A stretch of DNA of 64,000 nt from Alphaproteobacteria bacterium (GCA_030431485.1 JAUIIR010000006.1:39527-103526), one strand, 5' to 3'. Numbered from the stretch's first letter, positions 35,826 through 45,511 are shown. Notes: generated by a model not told the origin, from the letters alone. Numbers and translations are program-made.

Positions 35826-36620
35826 GTGTGTCGCCTTGCAGCCTATCTCGGGCCGGCTGTTCCGATTGCTCATGTTGTTGTGGACCCGGCGCATTCGCTG
35901 CTTGAGCAAAGCCAGCACGCGAACGAGGCCAAGCTGGCCGTGCAGGGTGATGGGTTTGGATTTGCCTGGTATGGTGACGACGGGCAGGGTCCTGGTTTGT
36001 ACCGTGATGTGCTGCCAGCTTGGTCGGATGGGAACCTTCTCAGCTTGTGCCAAATGATCCGGTCGCCGCTGTTTCCAGCGCATGTTCGGGCCTCAACCAC
36101 AGGTGAGACCACTCGGCTGAACTGCCATCCCTTTGCGCATCGGCGTTGGTCCTTCATGCACAATGGGCAGGTGCCGGATATTGACCGCATCCGGCGCAAG
36201 CTTGAAGCATTGTTGCCGGATGAATTGTATCTGGCGCGGCGCGGGACAACTGATTCCGAGCTGATCTTTCTGTTGCTGTTGGCGCATGGGTTGGAATGCC
36301 ATCCTGCAGAGGCGGTTCGGAGCGTTGTCGATTTGTTGCGGGTGCACAGTTGCTATGGTCATGGCTGCGACGAAGCAGTGCGTTTGACCTGTGTTATCTC
36401 GGACGGCGCGTCGATCTATGCATTCCGTCATTCGAGTGATGCGCGGGCGCCCAGCCTGTATGTGGCGGAAACGGGGAATGGCGGCTGGATTCTTGCGTCG
36501 GAGCCTTTGGACGCAGAAACGCTGGTCTGGTCTGCGATTGAGCCCGACAGTCTTGTGAGGCTGTCGCAGGAAGGGCTGACCCGACTGGAGCTTGATTTGG
36601 CCTTGGAGCGCGCGGCCTAA
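35826..36620 (+). CDS. class II glutamine amidotransferase (YafJ/EgtC-like)
   Basis: 264 residues from a GTG start; Cys2 (MCRLAAYLG) becomes the N-terminal Ntn nucleophile. DGFGFAWYG, HVRASTTGET and the NCHPFAHRRWSFMHNG motif match stand-alone class II amidotransferases. The ergothioneine enzyme EgtC is one relative, but no other egt genes are visible here. The substrate is unknown. The stop overlaps that of the convergent GntR gene. Confidence 0.85.
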   Translation: MCRLAAYLGPAVPIAHVVVDPAHSLLEQSQHANEAKLAVQGDGFGFAWYGDDGQGPGLYRDVLPAWSDGNLLSLCQMIRSPLFPAHVRASTTGETTRLNCHPFAHRRWSFMHNGQVPDIDRIRRKLEALLPDELYLARRGTTDSELIFLLLLAHGLECHPAEAVRSVVDLLRVHSCYGHGCDEAVRLTCVISDGASIYAFRHSSDARAPSLYVAETGNGGWILASEPLDAETLVWSAIEPDSLVRLSQEGLTRLELDLALERAA

Positions 36621-37417
36621 CTCCGCATATTGAGGAGCGCGCGGCGGCGGCGCGACACGGTTTCGCGCCGATCCTGTGCGAGCCCGACACGGAAGCTGCG
36701 TGCGACAAAAGCAATGTGATCCGCCGCAGCATCAGCGGCTTCTTCGGGTTTCCCCCGGATGATAGCGTCGGCGATGCTTTTGTGTTGCTCCAGCAGCATT
36801 TCCCCGGTGCCATCAATGGCGCGCAGGAAGTCCCGGTTGTAGAACACGTTGCGCGCCATCAGTTGGTAAATCGCGGCCATCGTGTGCACCATGAGCGAGT
36901 TGTGACTTGCATCGACGATGGCCGCATGAAATCGCACGTCGGCGTCGCGCGACGCTTCGGCATCGCCGCTGGCATGGGCGTCGTCCAGCTTTTGCACAAT
37001 GTCCTTGAGAGTGTCCCGGTCTTCTTCCGTGGCGCGCTCTGCGGCGAGCATCGCGGCAAAGCTTTCCTGTTCGCGCCGAAATTCGAGGTAGTCTTCAAAC
37101 GCGGTCACGTGACGGGCATAGAGATCGACCAAAGCAGGAGACATGGCCGAGCCGACAAGCGGTGCAACAAAATTGCCCTCGCCGTGTCGGACGATAATCA
37201 GGCCGTTTTCCTCGAGCCTTTTGAGAGCCTCGCGCACTTTGGGACGGGAGACTTTCATCTCTTCCGCAAGCGTGCGCTCGGAGGGGAGGCGGGTGCCATC
37301 CTTGAGCACACCGGACACGATCAGCTCTTCAATGTGATGAACGATGGAGTCTGCGACCGATTCGTGACCGACGGGTCCAAAGAGGTTTGCGACGGAATTC
37401 GGCATTGGGTTTTCCAT
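36617..37417 (-). CDS. GntR/FadR-family regulator (PdhR/LldR-like)
   Basis: 266 residues. An N-terminal winged helix (20-80: LPSERTLAEEMKVSRPKVREALKRLEENG) is followed by an FCD effector domain with probable metal histidines (RFHAAIVDASHN, ADHIAFVARS). This subfamily includes PdhR (pyruvate-responsive, controls aceEF-lpd in E. coli) and LldR (lactate-responsive). It diverges from a TRAP/D-lactate dehydrogenase/aceEF/lpd cluster, so lactate or pyruvate is the likely effector and that cluster the likely target. Confidence 0.88.
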   Translation of the reverse strand: MENPMPNSVANLFGPVGHESVADSIVHHIEELIVSGVLKDGTRLPSERTLAEEMKVSRPKVREALKRLEENGLIIVRHGEGNFVAPLVGSAMSPALVDLYARHVTAFEDYLEFRREQESFAAMLAAERATEEDRDTLKDIVQKLDDAHASGDAEASRDADVRFHAAIVDASHNSLMVHTMAAIYQLMARNVFYNRDFLRAIDGTGEMLLEQHKSIADAIIRGKPEEAADAAADHIAFVARSFRVGLAQDRRETVSRRRRALLNMRS

Positions 37418-37540
37418 TTCCTTATGCGGTCTAGTGGTAAAATAAGTGGTCCTTTTTGGGGATCAACGAAAATGTCGCAGCTATGCGTTTCCGATCGGTC
37501 TGAGTTGCGCTGAAAGCATATAAAAATCATATGTTTGGTC

Positions 37541-37565
37541 AAATGTGCCTTTTTGGGGCACATTT
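37541..37565. promoter_or_regulatory. 9-bp inverted repeat in the TRAP control region
   Basis: AAATGTGCC (37541-37549) and GGCACATTT (37557-37565) are perfect complements with a seven-base spacer, followed by more T. It could be an operator or a leader hairpin. Confidence 0.45.
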
Positions 37566-37640
37566 TTTAGTTGCTCGGTATGCAACCGTATTCCGTGGCT
37601 TGAGAAGTGTCGGTGGTCACGAATTTATTGATTTTGGAAG

Positions 37641-37661
37641 GTGGTAAATAATATGAACCAC
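37641..37661. promoter_or_regulatory. GTGGT-N11-ACCAC operator candidate before dctP
   Basis: A 5-bp dyad (37641-37645 and 37657-37661), 67 bases before the dctP ATG; the first ten bases match the site at 37433-37446 closely (GTGGTAAA[A]TAA). Confidence 0.45.
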
Positions 37662-37727
37662 TGCATCCCGGGTGGTTGTCCCGGTGATTTTCCCCGGCGC
37701 AGGCCGGACGACCCCGAGGAGGAAGAC

Positions 37728-38780
37728 ATGAAAAACGTACTCACCAGCCTTGCCGTTGCAGCGGCTGTCTTGACGGCCCCGGCAGCACATGCTGCTGACA
37801 AACTCTTGCTGAAGACGCCAATCGCGTTCTCGACCGCGCTGCCGGGTCTGGGGTCTCCGATTCCCCGTGTTGCAGAGCAGCTCGATCTGATGTCTGGCGG
37901 AACTCTCAAGATGAAGGTCTATGAGCCGGGCAAACTTGTTCCGCCGTTTGAAATTCTGGATGCGGTCAGCACCGGCAAGATCAACTCTGGTTACACGACG
38001 GCAGGGTATTGGGCTGGCAAAATTCCCGCAGCGCCCCTGTTCTCGGCTGTTCCGTTTGGTCCGGAAGCGGGCGAATACATGGCGTGGCTCTACTACGGCA
38101 ACGGCATGAGCCTGTACCAAGAGATGTATGATCAGGCCGGGTACAACGTCAAAGTCATGCCGTGTGCGATCATCGCGCCGGAAACCTCCGGCTGGTTCGC
38201 CAAGGAGATCAACACCCCTGCCGATCTTGAAGGCCTGAAGATGCGCTTCTTCGGACTGGGCGGCAAAGTCATGCAGAAGCTGGGTGTGGCGACATCGCTG
38301 CTGCCGGGTGGTGAGATTTTCCCAGCGCTGGAAAAAGGCGCGATCGATGCAACCGAGTTCTCGATGCCAGCGATTGACGCGCGCCTCGGGTTCCACAAGC
38401 TGGTCAAGTACAACTACTTCCCCGGCTGGCACCAGCAGGCGACAGTGTTCGAGCTGATGATCAACAAGGATGTCTGGAACGAGGCGTCCGAGCAGCATCA
38501 GGCGATTATCGAAAACGCCTGTAAAGCGTCGATGGCCGACAGCTTTGCTGAAGGGGAAGCGATCCAGCATGATGTTCTGATCGACAACGTCGAAAACAAC
38601 GGTGTCGAGATCAAGCAGTGGTCCGACGAGATGTTGGCGACGTTCGAAGCGACGTGGGACGCGGTTGCCGAAGAGGAAGCTGCGAATAACGCCTTCTTCG
38701 CGAAGGTTCTGGCAGATATGAACGACTTCCGGGACGGATATACCCTCTGGAAAGAAAACGCGTTCTTGCCGCGCAAGTAA
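37728..38780 (+). CDS. dctP: TRAP transporter substrate-binding protein (DctP family)
   Basis: 350 residues with a signal peptide (LTSLAVAAAVLTAPAAHA). The periplasmic TRAP-T P domain shows GKINSGYTTAGYWAGKIPAAPLF, LEGLKMRFFGLGG and the LGFHKLVKYNYFPG segment of the TakP/lactate-binding branch, which recognise 2-oxoacids or calcium lactate. Context with D-lactate dehydrogenase and pyruvate dehydrogenase favours lactate or pyruvate. GAGGAGG precedes the ATG at 37728; an earlier in-frame ATG (37641) is not supported. Confidence 0.9.
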   Translation: MKNVLTSLAVAAAVLTAPAAHAADKLLLKTPIAFSTALPGLGSPIPRVAEQLDLMSGGTLKMKVYEPGKLVPPFEILDAVSTGKINSGYTTAGYWAGKIPAAPLFSAVPFGPEAGEYMAWLYYGNGMSLYQEMYDQAGYNVKVMPCAIIAPETSGWFAKEINTPADLEGLKMRFFGLGGKVMQKLGVATSLLPGGEIFPALEKGAIDATEFSMPAIDARLGFHKLVKYNYFPGWHQQATVFELMINKDVWNEASEQHQAIIENACKASMADSFAEGEAIQHDVLIDNVENNGVEIKQWSDEMLATFEATWDAVAEEEAANNAFFAKVLADMNDFRDGYTLWKENAFLPRK

Positions 38781-38790
38781 GCTGCGTGCT

Positions 38791-38820
38791 GGCGGCGTCC
38801 CTGATCTGGGTCGCCGCCTT
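38791..38820 (+). terminator. partial terminator/attenuator after dctP
   Basis: GGCGGCG (38791-38797) pairs with CGCCGCC (38812-38818), with inner CCC/GGG pairing and TTT following. It may lower expression of the membrane subunit relative to the binding protein, as is common in TRAP operons. Confidence 0.6.
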
Positions 38821-38894
38821 TCCATTCGTTTTTCACTTTTTACGGATTTGGACGCCGGGACATTTCTGCCCGGTGAGGGACAGGAGGCACCGCC

Positions 38895-40961
38895 ATGTCA
38901 GAGACTGTTAAAGCCATAGACGACCCGATTGAAACCTACGAACACATTCTTGAGCACGAGGATAGGGACACGCAGTCCATTGCCGTCGGGATCGACAAGA
39001 TTGTCAAGGGTGTGGGGCATGTGGTCATGTGGGCGAATGTCCTGCTGATTTCTGCCATCGTGGCGCAGGTTTTGTTTCGCTATCTGCTGAACCAAAACTT
39101 CCCGAAGCTGGACGAAATTCAGTGGCATTTCTACGGGCTGTTGACGATGATCGGCATTTCCTATGCGCTGGTCACTGACAGCCACGTGCGGGTGGATATC
39201 CTGCATCTGCAACTGAGCCGCCGGGCACAACGGATCATCGAGGCTCTGGGTATCCTGACCCTTGTTGCGCCATTCCTTTATCTGATGGTCGATCAGGGAT
39301 GGGATTATTTCTACGAAAGCTGGCGCGTGAGCGAGCGGTCGTCTTCGCCGACAGGTTTGCCTGCCCGCTGGGCGTTCAAGGCGATCATTCCGATCTCGTT
39401 TGTTCTGCTGTCTTTTGCGGCCTTGGCGCGTCTGATCCACGATGTGCACGCCCTGTTCACCGCAGGGGAAGAAGAACGTCAGGGGCGCGATCTGCGTTTG
39501 ATCCTATGGGCGCTTGTCAGCTTTGCCGCCGTGGCGACCGCACTGACTTTCCTTGTGCACACCACCGAGGAAAAGTTGGTCATCGCGATGTTCCTGACCT
39601 TTATCGCGCTCTTGTTTACGGGGTTTCCAGTGGCCTGGACGCTTGCCGGGACGGGTGTCGCCTATTGTGGGGTCGCCTATCTGTTTGACAACGGGATGAT
39701 GAATTGGACCGGGCTTGAGGAGACCCTCATCGGCCTGGACTACCTGAGCCTTGGTGCGGTGGTGAACCGCGTGTACGCGACCATGTCGAATGCGGTTCTG
39801 GTGGCCTTGCCGATGTTCATCTTCATGGGTCTCATGCTGGACGAGTCCGGTGTGGCCGAGAAGCTCATGTCATCTATGCAGCGGCTGTTTGGCCGGACAC
39901 GCGGCGGGCTGGCGATCACGGTGACGATGATCGGGATTATCCTTGCGGCCTCGACCGGGATCATTGGCGCGTCCGTTGTTCTGCTGGGGGTTTTGTCACT
40001 ACCGTCGATGATGGAGCAAAAGTATTCGCCGATGCTGGGCACCGGTGTTGTCGCGGCATCGGGGACGCTGGGCATCCTGATCCCACCGTCGATCATGCTT
40101 GTGATCATGGCCGACCAGATGGCACTTTCGGTGGGTGATCTGTTTATGGCTGCGATGCTGCCGGGGGTTCTGATCGGGGTTTTGTACCTGACCTATATCT
40201 TCGTTGTCTCATATCTGAAGCCGTCGGTCGCCCCTGCGCCGGAGGGAGCAACGCGTCCTGATTGGGCAGCCGTCAAGGATGTATTGATTGCTGTAATTCC
40301 AACATTGGGTCTGATCCTCGCTGTGCTGGGGTCGATCTTCGCAGGGATCACCACGCCAACAGAAGCCTCTGGAATTGGGGCAATCGGCGCAACAGCACTG
40401 GCGCTGGGATATCGCAAGCTGACGCTGGCGAAGCTGGTGAACGTGCTCAAGTCCACCTTCAATACCACTGCTTACATCTTTGCGATATTTCTTGGCGCCA
40501 CGGTGTTCTCTTACGTTCTGCGCGAGATGGGTGGTGACCAGTTGATCGAGGACATGATCCTTGGCACCGGATTCGGGCCGAATGGTACCGTTATCGTCAT
40601 CCTCGGGATCGTGTTCCTGCTGGGCTTTGTTCTGGATTGGATCGAGATCACGCTGATCGTGTTGCCACTTATGCGTCCGATCATCAACGCGCTGGGTCTC
40701 GATATTCCGGGATATGGTGTCGTCGATGAGGCTGCGCTGGTCTGGTTTGTGATTCTTGTCGCGGTGACCTTGCAGACCTCGTTTCTGACGCCGCCGGTTG
40801 GGTTTGCGCTCTTTTATCTCAAGGGCGTGTGCCCGCCCGAAATCAAACTCGGCCATATTTACAAAGGGGTGGTGCCATTTGTCCTGTTGCAGTTGACCGG
40901 GTTGGCGTTGGTATTCTTCCTGCCGTGGCTTGCAACGTGGCTGCCGTCGGTGGCCTACTAG
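38895..40961 (+). CDS. fused TRAP transporter DctQ-DctM membrane protein
   Basis: 688 residues. Residues about 40-200 form the four-helix DctQ part (FRYLLNQNFPKLDEIQWHFYG, then HVRVDILH), and about 205-688 the twelve-helix DctM part (FTGFPVAWTLAG, PMFIFMGLMLDESG, IGVLYLTYIF, FLTPPVGFALFYLKG). Such QM fusions are known in TRAP systems. With the binding protein it makes a Na+- or H+-driven uptake system. AGGAGG precedes the ATG. Confidence 0.92.
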   Translation: MSETVKAIDDPIETYEHILEHEDRDTQSIAVGIDKIVKGVGHVVMWANVLLISAIVAQVLFRYLLNQNFPKLDEIQWHFYGLLTMIGISYALVTDSHVRVDILHLQLSRRAQRIIEALGILTLVAPFLYLMVDQGWDYFYESWRVSERSSSPTGLPARWAFKAIIPISFVLLSFAALARLIHDVHALFTAGEEERQGRDLRLILWALVSFAAVATALTFLVHTTEEKLVIAMFLTFIALLFTGFPVAWTLAGTGVAYCGVAYLFDNGMMNWTGLEETLIGLDYLSLGAVVNRVYATMSNAVLVALPMFIFMGLMLDESGVAEKLMSSMQRLFGRTRGGLAITVTMIGIILAASTGIIGASVVLLGVLSLPSMMEQKYSPMLGTGVVAASGTLGILIPPSIMLVIMADQMALSVGDLFMAAMLPGVLIGVLYLTYIFVVSYLKPSVAPAPEGATRPDWAAVKDVLIAVIPTLGLILAVLGSIFAGITTPTEASGIGAIGATALALGYRKLTLAKLVNVLKSTFNTTAYIFAIFLGATVFSYVLREMGGDQLIEDMILGTGFGPNGTVIVILGIVFLLGFVLDWIEITLIVLPLMRPIINALGLDIPGYGVVDEAALVWFVILVAVTLQTSFLTPPVGFALFYLKGVCPPEIKLGHIYKGVVPFVLLQLTGLALVFFLPWLATWLPSVAY

Positions 40962-40984
40962 GCTCGACAAGAAGGAGAAGACCG

Positions 40985-42667
40985 ATGACGGACGACGACC
41001 TTCTGAATCGCTTGCGCGCTGTGGTTGGGACGCGCCATGTCCTGACCGGTGCCAAGCCGACCGAGCGGTTTCGCAAAGGGTTCCGCTCGGGCGAAGGCGA
41101 TGCGCTGGCAGTGGTGCAGCCAGCGACCATCCTTGAACAATGGCAGGTCCTGCAAGCGTGTGTGGCTGCGGATAAGATCGTCATCATGCAGGCGGCCAAT
41201 ACCGGGCTGACCGAAGGATCGACGCCGAATGGGCCGTATGATCGTGATGTGATTCTCATCAACACGCGGCGGATGGATACCATCCACACATTGCGGGATG
41301 GTGAGCAGGTGGTGAGCCTTCCCGGCGCGACGCTGTTTGCCCTGGAAAAGCTGCTGAAGCCTTTGGGGCGGCAGCCGCATTCGGTGATCGGATCATCATG
41401 CATCGGCGCGTCTATCGTCGGCGGTGTGTGTAACAATTCCGGCGGATCGCTGATCGAGCGGGGGCCGAGTTATACTGAGCTGTCGCTTTTTGCGCGGATC
41501 ACGGAAAGTGGCGAACTGGAGCTGGTGAACCATCTTGGGATTGCGCTCGGCAACACGCCGGAAGAGATCCTGACACGGGTTCAGATGGGCGACTTTGGCG
41601 ATGCCGATCTAGAGCCGACCAACAAGCGCGCTTCGGATACGGAATATCATCGGCGTGTGCGCGATGTAGATGCCGACAGCCCGGCGCGGTTCAATGCGGA
41701 TAAGCGCCGACTTTACGAGGCGGCGGGGTGTGCTGGCAAGCTGGCGGTCTTTGCAGTCCGGCTGGATACCTATCCGATCAACGAAACAGAACAGACATTT
41801 TATATCGGAACGAACGACCCCGGAGCGCTGACCGATCTGAGGCGGCACATCCTTTCGCAGTTCGACAGCCTGCCTGTCTCTGGCGAATATATGCACCGCG
41901 AGTGCTTCGATATTTCCGAGACCTACGGCAAGGACACGGTGTTGATGATCGACAAGCTTGGGACCGACAAGCTGCCGATGTTCTTTGCCTTGAAAGGCGC
42001 CGTGGACGCGCGGTTGAACAAGCTGGCGCTGACGCGCGGGTTCACGGACCGGTTCATGCAGCTGGTGTCGCGCATGGTGCCCAAGCTGTTGCCTCAAAGG
42101 TTGACAGATTACCGGGACCGTTACGAACATCATCTGATCCTCAAGATGCGGGACGGTGGCGTGAGCGAGGCGCGCGCGTTTCTCAAGGCGTTTTTCGGTG
42201 AACGCGAGGGAGATTACTTCGAGTGTACGGCGCGCGAAGGCAAAATGGCCGGATTGAACCGATTTGCCGCTGCTGGCGCTGCGATCCGGTATCAGAATGT
42301 GCATCGGGACGAGGTCGAGGACATTCTGGCGCTCGACATCGCGTTGAAACGGAACGAGCGCTCATGGCTTGAACAGTTGCCTGCGCACATCTCGGACAAG
42401 TTGGTGCATCGGCTCTATTACGGGCACTTTTTCTGCCACGTTCTGCATCAGGATTACATCGTGAAGAAGGGTGTGGATGTTTCGGCTTTGAAGGCCGAGA
42501 TGCTCGCATTGCTGGATCGGCGTGGCGCCGAGTATCCGGCTGAACACAATGTTGGTCATATTTACAAAGCCAAACCGGATCTTGCCGATTTCTACAAATC
42601 CATTGATCCGACCAACTCGTTCAACCCCGGCATCGGCAAGATGTCGCGTTGCAAACACTACGCATGA
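40985..42667 (+). CDS. dld: quinone-dependent D-lactate dehydrogenase
   Basis: A 560-residue peripheral membrane flavoenzyme oxidising D-lactate to pyruvate with transfer of electrons to quinone. The PCMH-type FAD domain is at the N-terminus (MQAANTGLTEGSTPNGPYDRD, SVIGSSCIGASIVGGVCNNSGGSL), and the C-terminal membrane/cap domain typical of E. coli Dld follows, ending NSFNPGIGKMSRCKHYA. The length fits Dld (571 in E. coli). AAGGAG precedes the start, 23 bases after the DctQM stop. Confidence 0.9.
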   Translation: MTDDDLLNRLRAVVGTRHVLTGAKPTERFRKGFRSGEGDALAVVQPATILEQWQVLQACVAADKIVIMQAANTGLTEGSTPNGPYDRDVILINTRRMDTIHTLRDGEQVVSLPGATLFALEKLLKPLGRQPHSVIGSSCIGASIVGGVCNNSGGSLIERGPSYTELSLFARITESGELELVNHLGIALGNTPEEILTRVQMGDFGDADLEPTNKRASDTEYHRRVRDVDADSPARFNADKRRLYEAAGCAGKLAVFAVRLDTYPINETEQTFYIGTNDPGALTDLRRHILSQFDSLPVSGEYMHRECFDISETYGKDTVLMIDKLGTDKLPMFFALKGAVDARLNKLALTRGFTDRFMQLVSRMVPKLLPQRLTDYRDRYEHHLILKMRDGGVSEARAFLKAFFGEREGDYFECTAREGKMAGLNRFAAAGAAIRYQNVHRDEVEDILALDIALKRNERSWLEQLPAHISDKLVHRLYYGHFFCHVLHQDYIVKKGVDVSALKAEMLALLDRRGAEYPAEHNVGHIYKAKPDLADFYKSIDPTNSFNPGIGKMSRCKHYA

Positions 42668-42850
42668 TGCATTGTTTAGCCTTGAACTATATTGCCATGC
42701 GCCTGATGCATGGACGATATGACGTAGCCTTACTGCCCCTGGGGAACCGGGCATGCTAGGAGCGCGTTACTTGGTTGAGTGAAGTTGCGTCCAAGCAATT
42801 TGTTCAACGATAAACTAATGGCCGCTGGCCAGACCAAGGGAAGAGGGATT

Positions 42851-45511
42851 ATGAAAGACAGCCCCCAAGATATTGACCCGGTCGAATCCCAGGAATGGCA
42901 AGACGCGATTGAAGACGTCATCCTTCGGGATGGCGCGGATCGCGCGCATTTCCTGCTCGACAAAGCCGTGCAACAAGCACGTGCAGCGGGCGCAAAGCTG
43001 CCGTTTTCGGCGACCACCCCCTATCAGAACACCATTGCGCCGGACGACGAAGTCGACATCCCCGGCGATACCGAGATGGAATGGCGTATCCGCACCATCA
43101 ACCGATGGAACGCGATGGCGACCGTGGTCAAGCGGAACAAGGTCAGCAGCGAATATGGCGGGCATATCGCGTCCTTTGCATCGTCAGCGGCGCTATATGA
43201 TATTGGTCTCAACCACTTCTGGCGCTCGAAATCCGCGATTCACGGTGGCGACCTAGTTTTCTTCCAGGGGCACGTGATCCCCGGCATTTATGCCCGGTCA
43301 TTCATGGAAGGCCGCATCAGCGCCGAACAGCTTGAGGCGTTCCGGTCCGAGGTTGATGGCGGCGGTCTGAGTTCTTATCCGCATCCGTGGTTGATGCCCG
43401 ATTATTGGCAGTTCCCGACCGTTTCGATGGGTCTGGGGCCGCTCATGGCGATCTATCAGGCGCGGTTCATGAAATACATGCACAACCGCGGTCTGATCGA
43501 CATGGGCGACCGCAAGGTTTGGTGTTTCCTTGGTGACGGCGAGATGGACGAACCGGAAAGCCGGGGTGCTATCGACTTGGCTGTGCGCGAAGGTCTCGAC
43601 AATCTGATCTTTGTTATCAACTGCAACCTGCAGCGTCTTGATGGCCCGGTGCGCGGTAACGGCAAGATCGTGCAAGAGCTTGAGGGCGACTTCCGGGGTG
43701 CCGGTTGGGACGTGATCAAGCTTCTTTGGGGCCGTGGCTGGGACGAGCTGCTGGAGCGGGATACGTCCGGCAAGCTGCGCCAGTTGATGGATGAAACCGT
43801 CGATGGCGACTACCAGACCTTCAAATCCAAGGATGGCGCGTATATCCGCGAGCATTTCTTCGGCAAATACCCGGAGACAGCGGCTTTGGTCGAAGACTGG
43901 ACTGATGACCAGATCTGGGCGCTGCGCCGTGGCGGGCATGATCCTAAGAAGGTCTACAACGCCTTCCTGCGGGCCAGCAAAGCAAAGGGCACGCCGACCT
44001 GTCTGCTGGTCAAGACCGTCAAAGGCTATGGTATGGGGACTGCCGGCGAAGGTCAGAACACCACGCACCAGCAGAAGAAGATGCAGTTCGACCAGCTCAA
44101 GGCGATGCGGGATCGTTTCCAGATTCCGGTCACTGACGAAGAGCTGGAAAAGGATGTACCGTTTGTCAGCTTGAACAACGCCCAGAAGGCTTATCTGGCG
44201 GACCGCCGGAAAGAGCTGGGTGGATCATTCCCCAAGCGCGATTGGAAGGATGCGCCGAAGCTGGAAATTCCGGCGCTGGAGCAGTTCAAAGGTCAGCTTG
44301 AATCCACGGGTGATCGCGAGATTTCCACCACGATGGCGTTCGTGCGGATCCTGACGACGCTGCTGAGGGACAAAAAGATCGGCAAGAACGTTGTGCCGAT
44401 CGTGCCGGATGAAAGCCGCACCTTCGGGATGGAAGGGCTGTTCCGGTCTGCGGGCATCTACAACCCGCTGGGGCAGAACTATACCCCGCAGGATAAAGAC
44501 CAGATGATGTTCTACAAAGAGAGCCTGGATGGTCAGGTTCTTCAGGAAGGCATCAACGAGGCGGGCGCTATGGCGGACTGGATCGCGGCGGCAACGTCGT
44601 ATTCCAACCACGGCGTGCCGATGATCCCGTTCTTCATCTACTACTCGATGTTCGGCTTCCAGCGGATCGGCGATCTGGCCTGGGCCGCAGGGGACAGTCG
44701 TGCGCGGGGCTTTATGCTGGGCGGGACAGCCGGGCGGACCACGCTGAACGGTGAAGGCTTGCAGCACGAGGACGGGCATTCGCACATTCTTGCGGGAACG
44801 ATCCCGAACTGCATCAGCTACGACCCGACCTTCAGCTACGAAGTGGCGGTGATCGTTCAGAACGGTTTGCAGCGGATGTTCGTCGATCAGGAAGACGTGT
44901 ATTTCTACCTGACGCTGATGAACGAGAACTACAGCCACCCCGAAATGCCGATGGGCGCCGAGGAAGGGATCATCAAAGGTCTTTATCGTCTGCACAAGAC
45001 GGCGAAGCCGGGCAAGAAGCACGTGAACCTGATGGGGTCTGGGACGATCCTTGTTCAGGCGCTCAAGGCGGCCGAGATGCTGAAGGAAGATTTTGGTGTC
45101 ACGTCTGACATCTGGTCAGCCACGTCGCTGAACGAACTGGCGCGGGATGGTCAGGATTGTGCGCGTCACAACCGTCTGAATCCGTTGGCCGAGCCGAAGG
45201 TGCCGTACGTCACGCAGCAGCTTGAAGGTGCGAAAGGCCCGGTGATTGCCGCGACCGACTACATGAAGAACTACGCTGAACAAATCCGCGCCTTTGTGCC
45301 GGGTCGGTTCACGGTTCTGGGTACCGACGGCTATGGCCGCTCGGACAGCCGCGTGAACCTGCGCCGGTTCTTTGAGGTGGACGCCAACCATATCGCCGCC
45401 GCTGCGATGGTCGATCTCTTCCGCGACGGCGCGGTGACCGAGAAAGACTTGCAACTGGCTTTGAAGAAATACGACATCGACGGCGACAAGCCGAACCCGC
45501 GTCTGGTGTGA
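42851..45511 (+). CDS. aceE: pyruvate dehydrogenase E1 component, homodimeric type
   Basis: 886 residues, essentially the E. coli AceE length (887). It decarboxylates pyruvate with ThDP and acetylates the E2 lipoyl group. The ThDP motif is FLGDGEMDEPESRGA...FVINCN, and AAGDSRARGFMLGGTAGRTTLNGEGLQHEDGHSH is a typical AceE segment. Many alphaproteobacteria use heterotetrameric PdhA/PdhB, so this gammaproteobacterial-type E1 may be a second, dedicated PDH. ATG 42851 follows AAGGGAAGAGGG; an in-frame ATG at 42779 is less likely. Confidence 0.95.
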   Translation: MKDSPQDIDPVESQEWQDAIEDVILRDGADRAHFLLDKAVQQARAAGAKLPFSATTPYQNTIAPDDEVDIPGDTEMEWRIRTINRWNAMATVVKRNKVSSEYGGHIASFASSAALYDIGLNHFWRSKSAIHGGDLVFFQGHVIPGIYARSFMEGRISAEQLEAFRSEVDGGGLSSYPHPWLMPDYWQFPTVSMGLGPLMAIYQARFMKYMHNRGLIDMGDRKVWCFLGDGEMDEPESRGAIDLAVREGLDNLIFVINCNLQRLDGPVRGNGKIVQELEGDFRGAGWDVIKLLWGRGWDELLERDTSGKLRQLMDETVDGDYQTFKSKDGAYIREHFFGKYPETAALVEDWTDDQIWALRRGGHDPKKVYNAFLRASKAKGTPTCLLVKTVKGYGMGTAGEGQNTTHQQKKMQFDQLKAMRDRFQIPVTDEELEKDVPFVSLNNAQKAYLADRRKELGGSFPKRDWKDAPKLEIPALEQFKGQLESTGDREISTTMAFVRILTTLLRDKKIGKNVVPIVPDESRTFGMEGLFRSAGIYNPLGQNYTPQDKDQMMFYKESLDGQVLQEGINEAGAMADWIAAATSYSNHGVPMIPFFIYYSMFGFQRIGDLAWAAGDSRARGFMLGGTAGRTTLNGEGLQHEDGHSHILAGTIPNCISYDPTFSYEVAVIVQNGLQRMFVDQEDVYFYLTLMNENYSHPEMPMGAEEGIIKGLYRLHKTAKPGKKHVNLMGSGTILVQALKAAEMLKEDFGVTSDIWSATSLNELARDGQDCARHNRLNPLAEPKVPYVTQQLEGAKGPVIAATDYMKNYAEQIRAFVPGRFTVLGTDGYGRSDSRVNLRRFFEVDANHIAAAAMVDLFRDGAVTEKDLQLALKKYDIDGDKPNPRLV

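Larger units (their letters stand above)
37418..37727. promoter_or_regulatory. divergent control region between the GntR regulator and the TRAP operon
   Basis: 310 bases, A/T-rich in the middle. It contains AGTGGT repeated with 12-base spacing (37433-37450), a dyad AAATGTGCC / GGCACATTT (37541-37565), and GTGGT-N11-ACCAC (37641-37661). GTGGT/TGGTC elements resemble half-sites of FadR-family regulators (TGGTnnnACCA in PdhR-like sites). No gene is seen inside. Confidence 0.5.

Noticed and set aside
37617..38825. A 402-codon minus-strand frame across dctP
   Set aside because: Antisense to the TRAP binding protein, without a ribosome binding site or recognisable domain.
43298..44068. A 256-codon minus-strand frame within aceE
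   Set aside because: Antisense shadow with no recognisable domain, opposite a strongly conserved enzyme.
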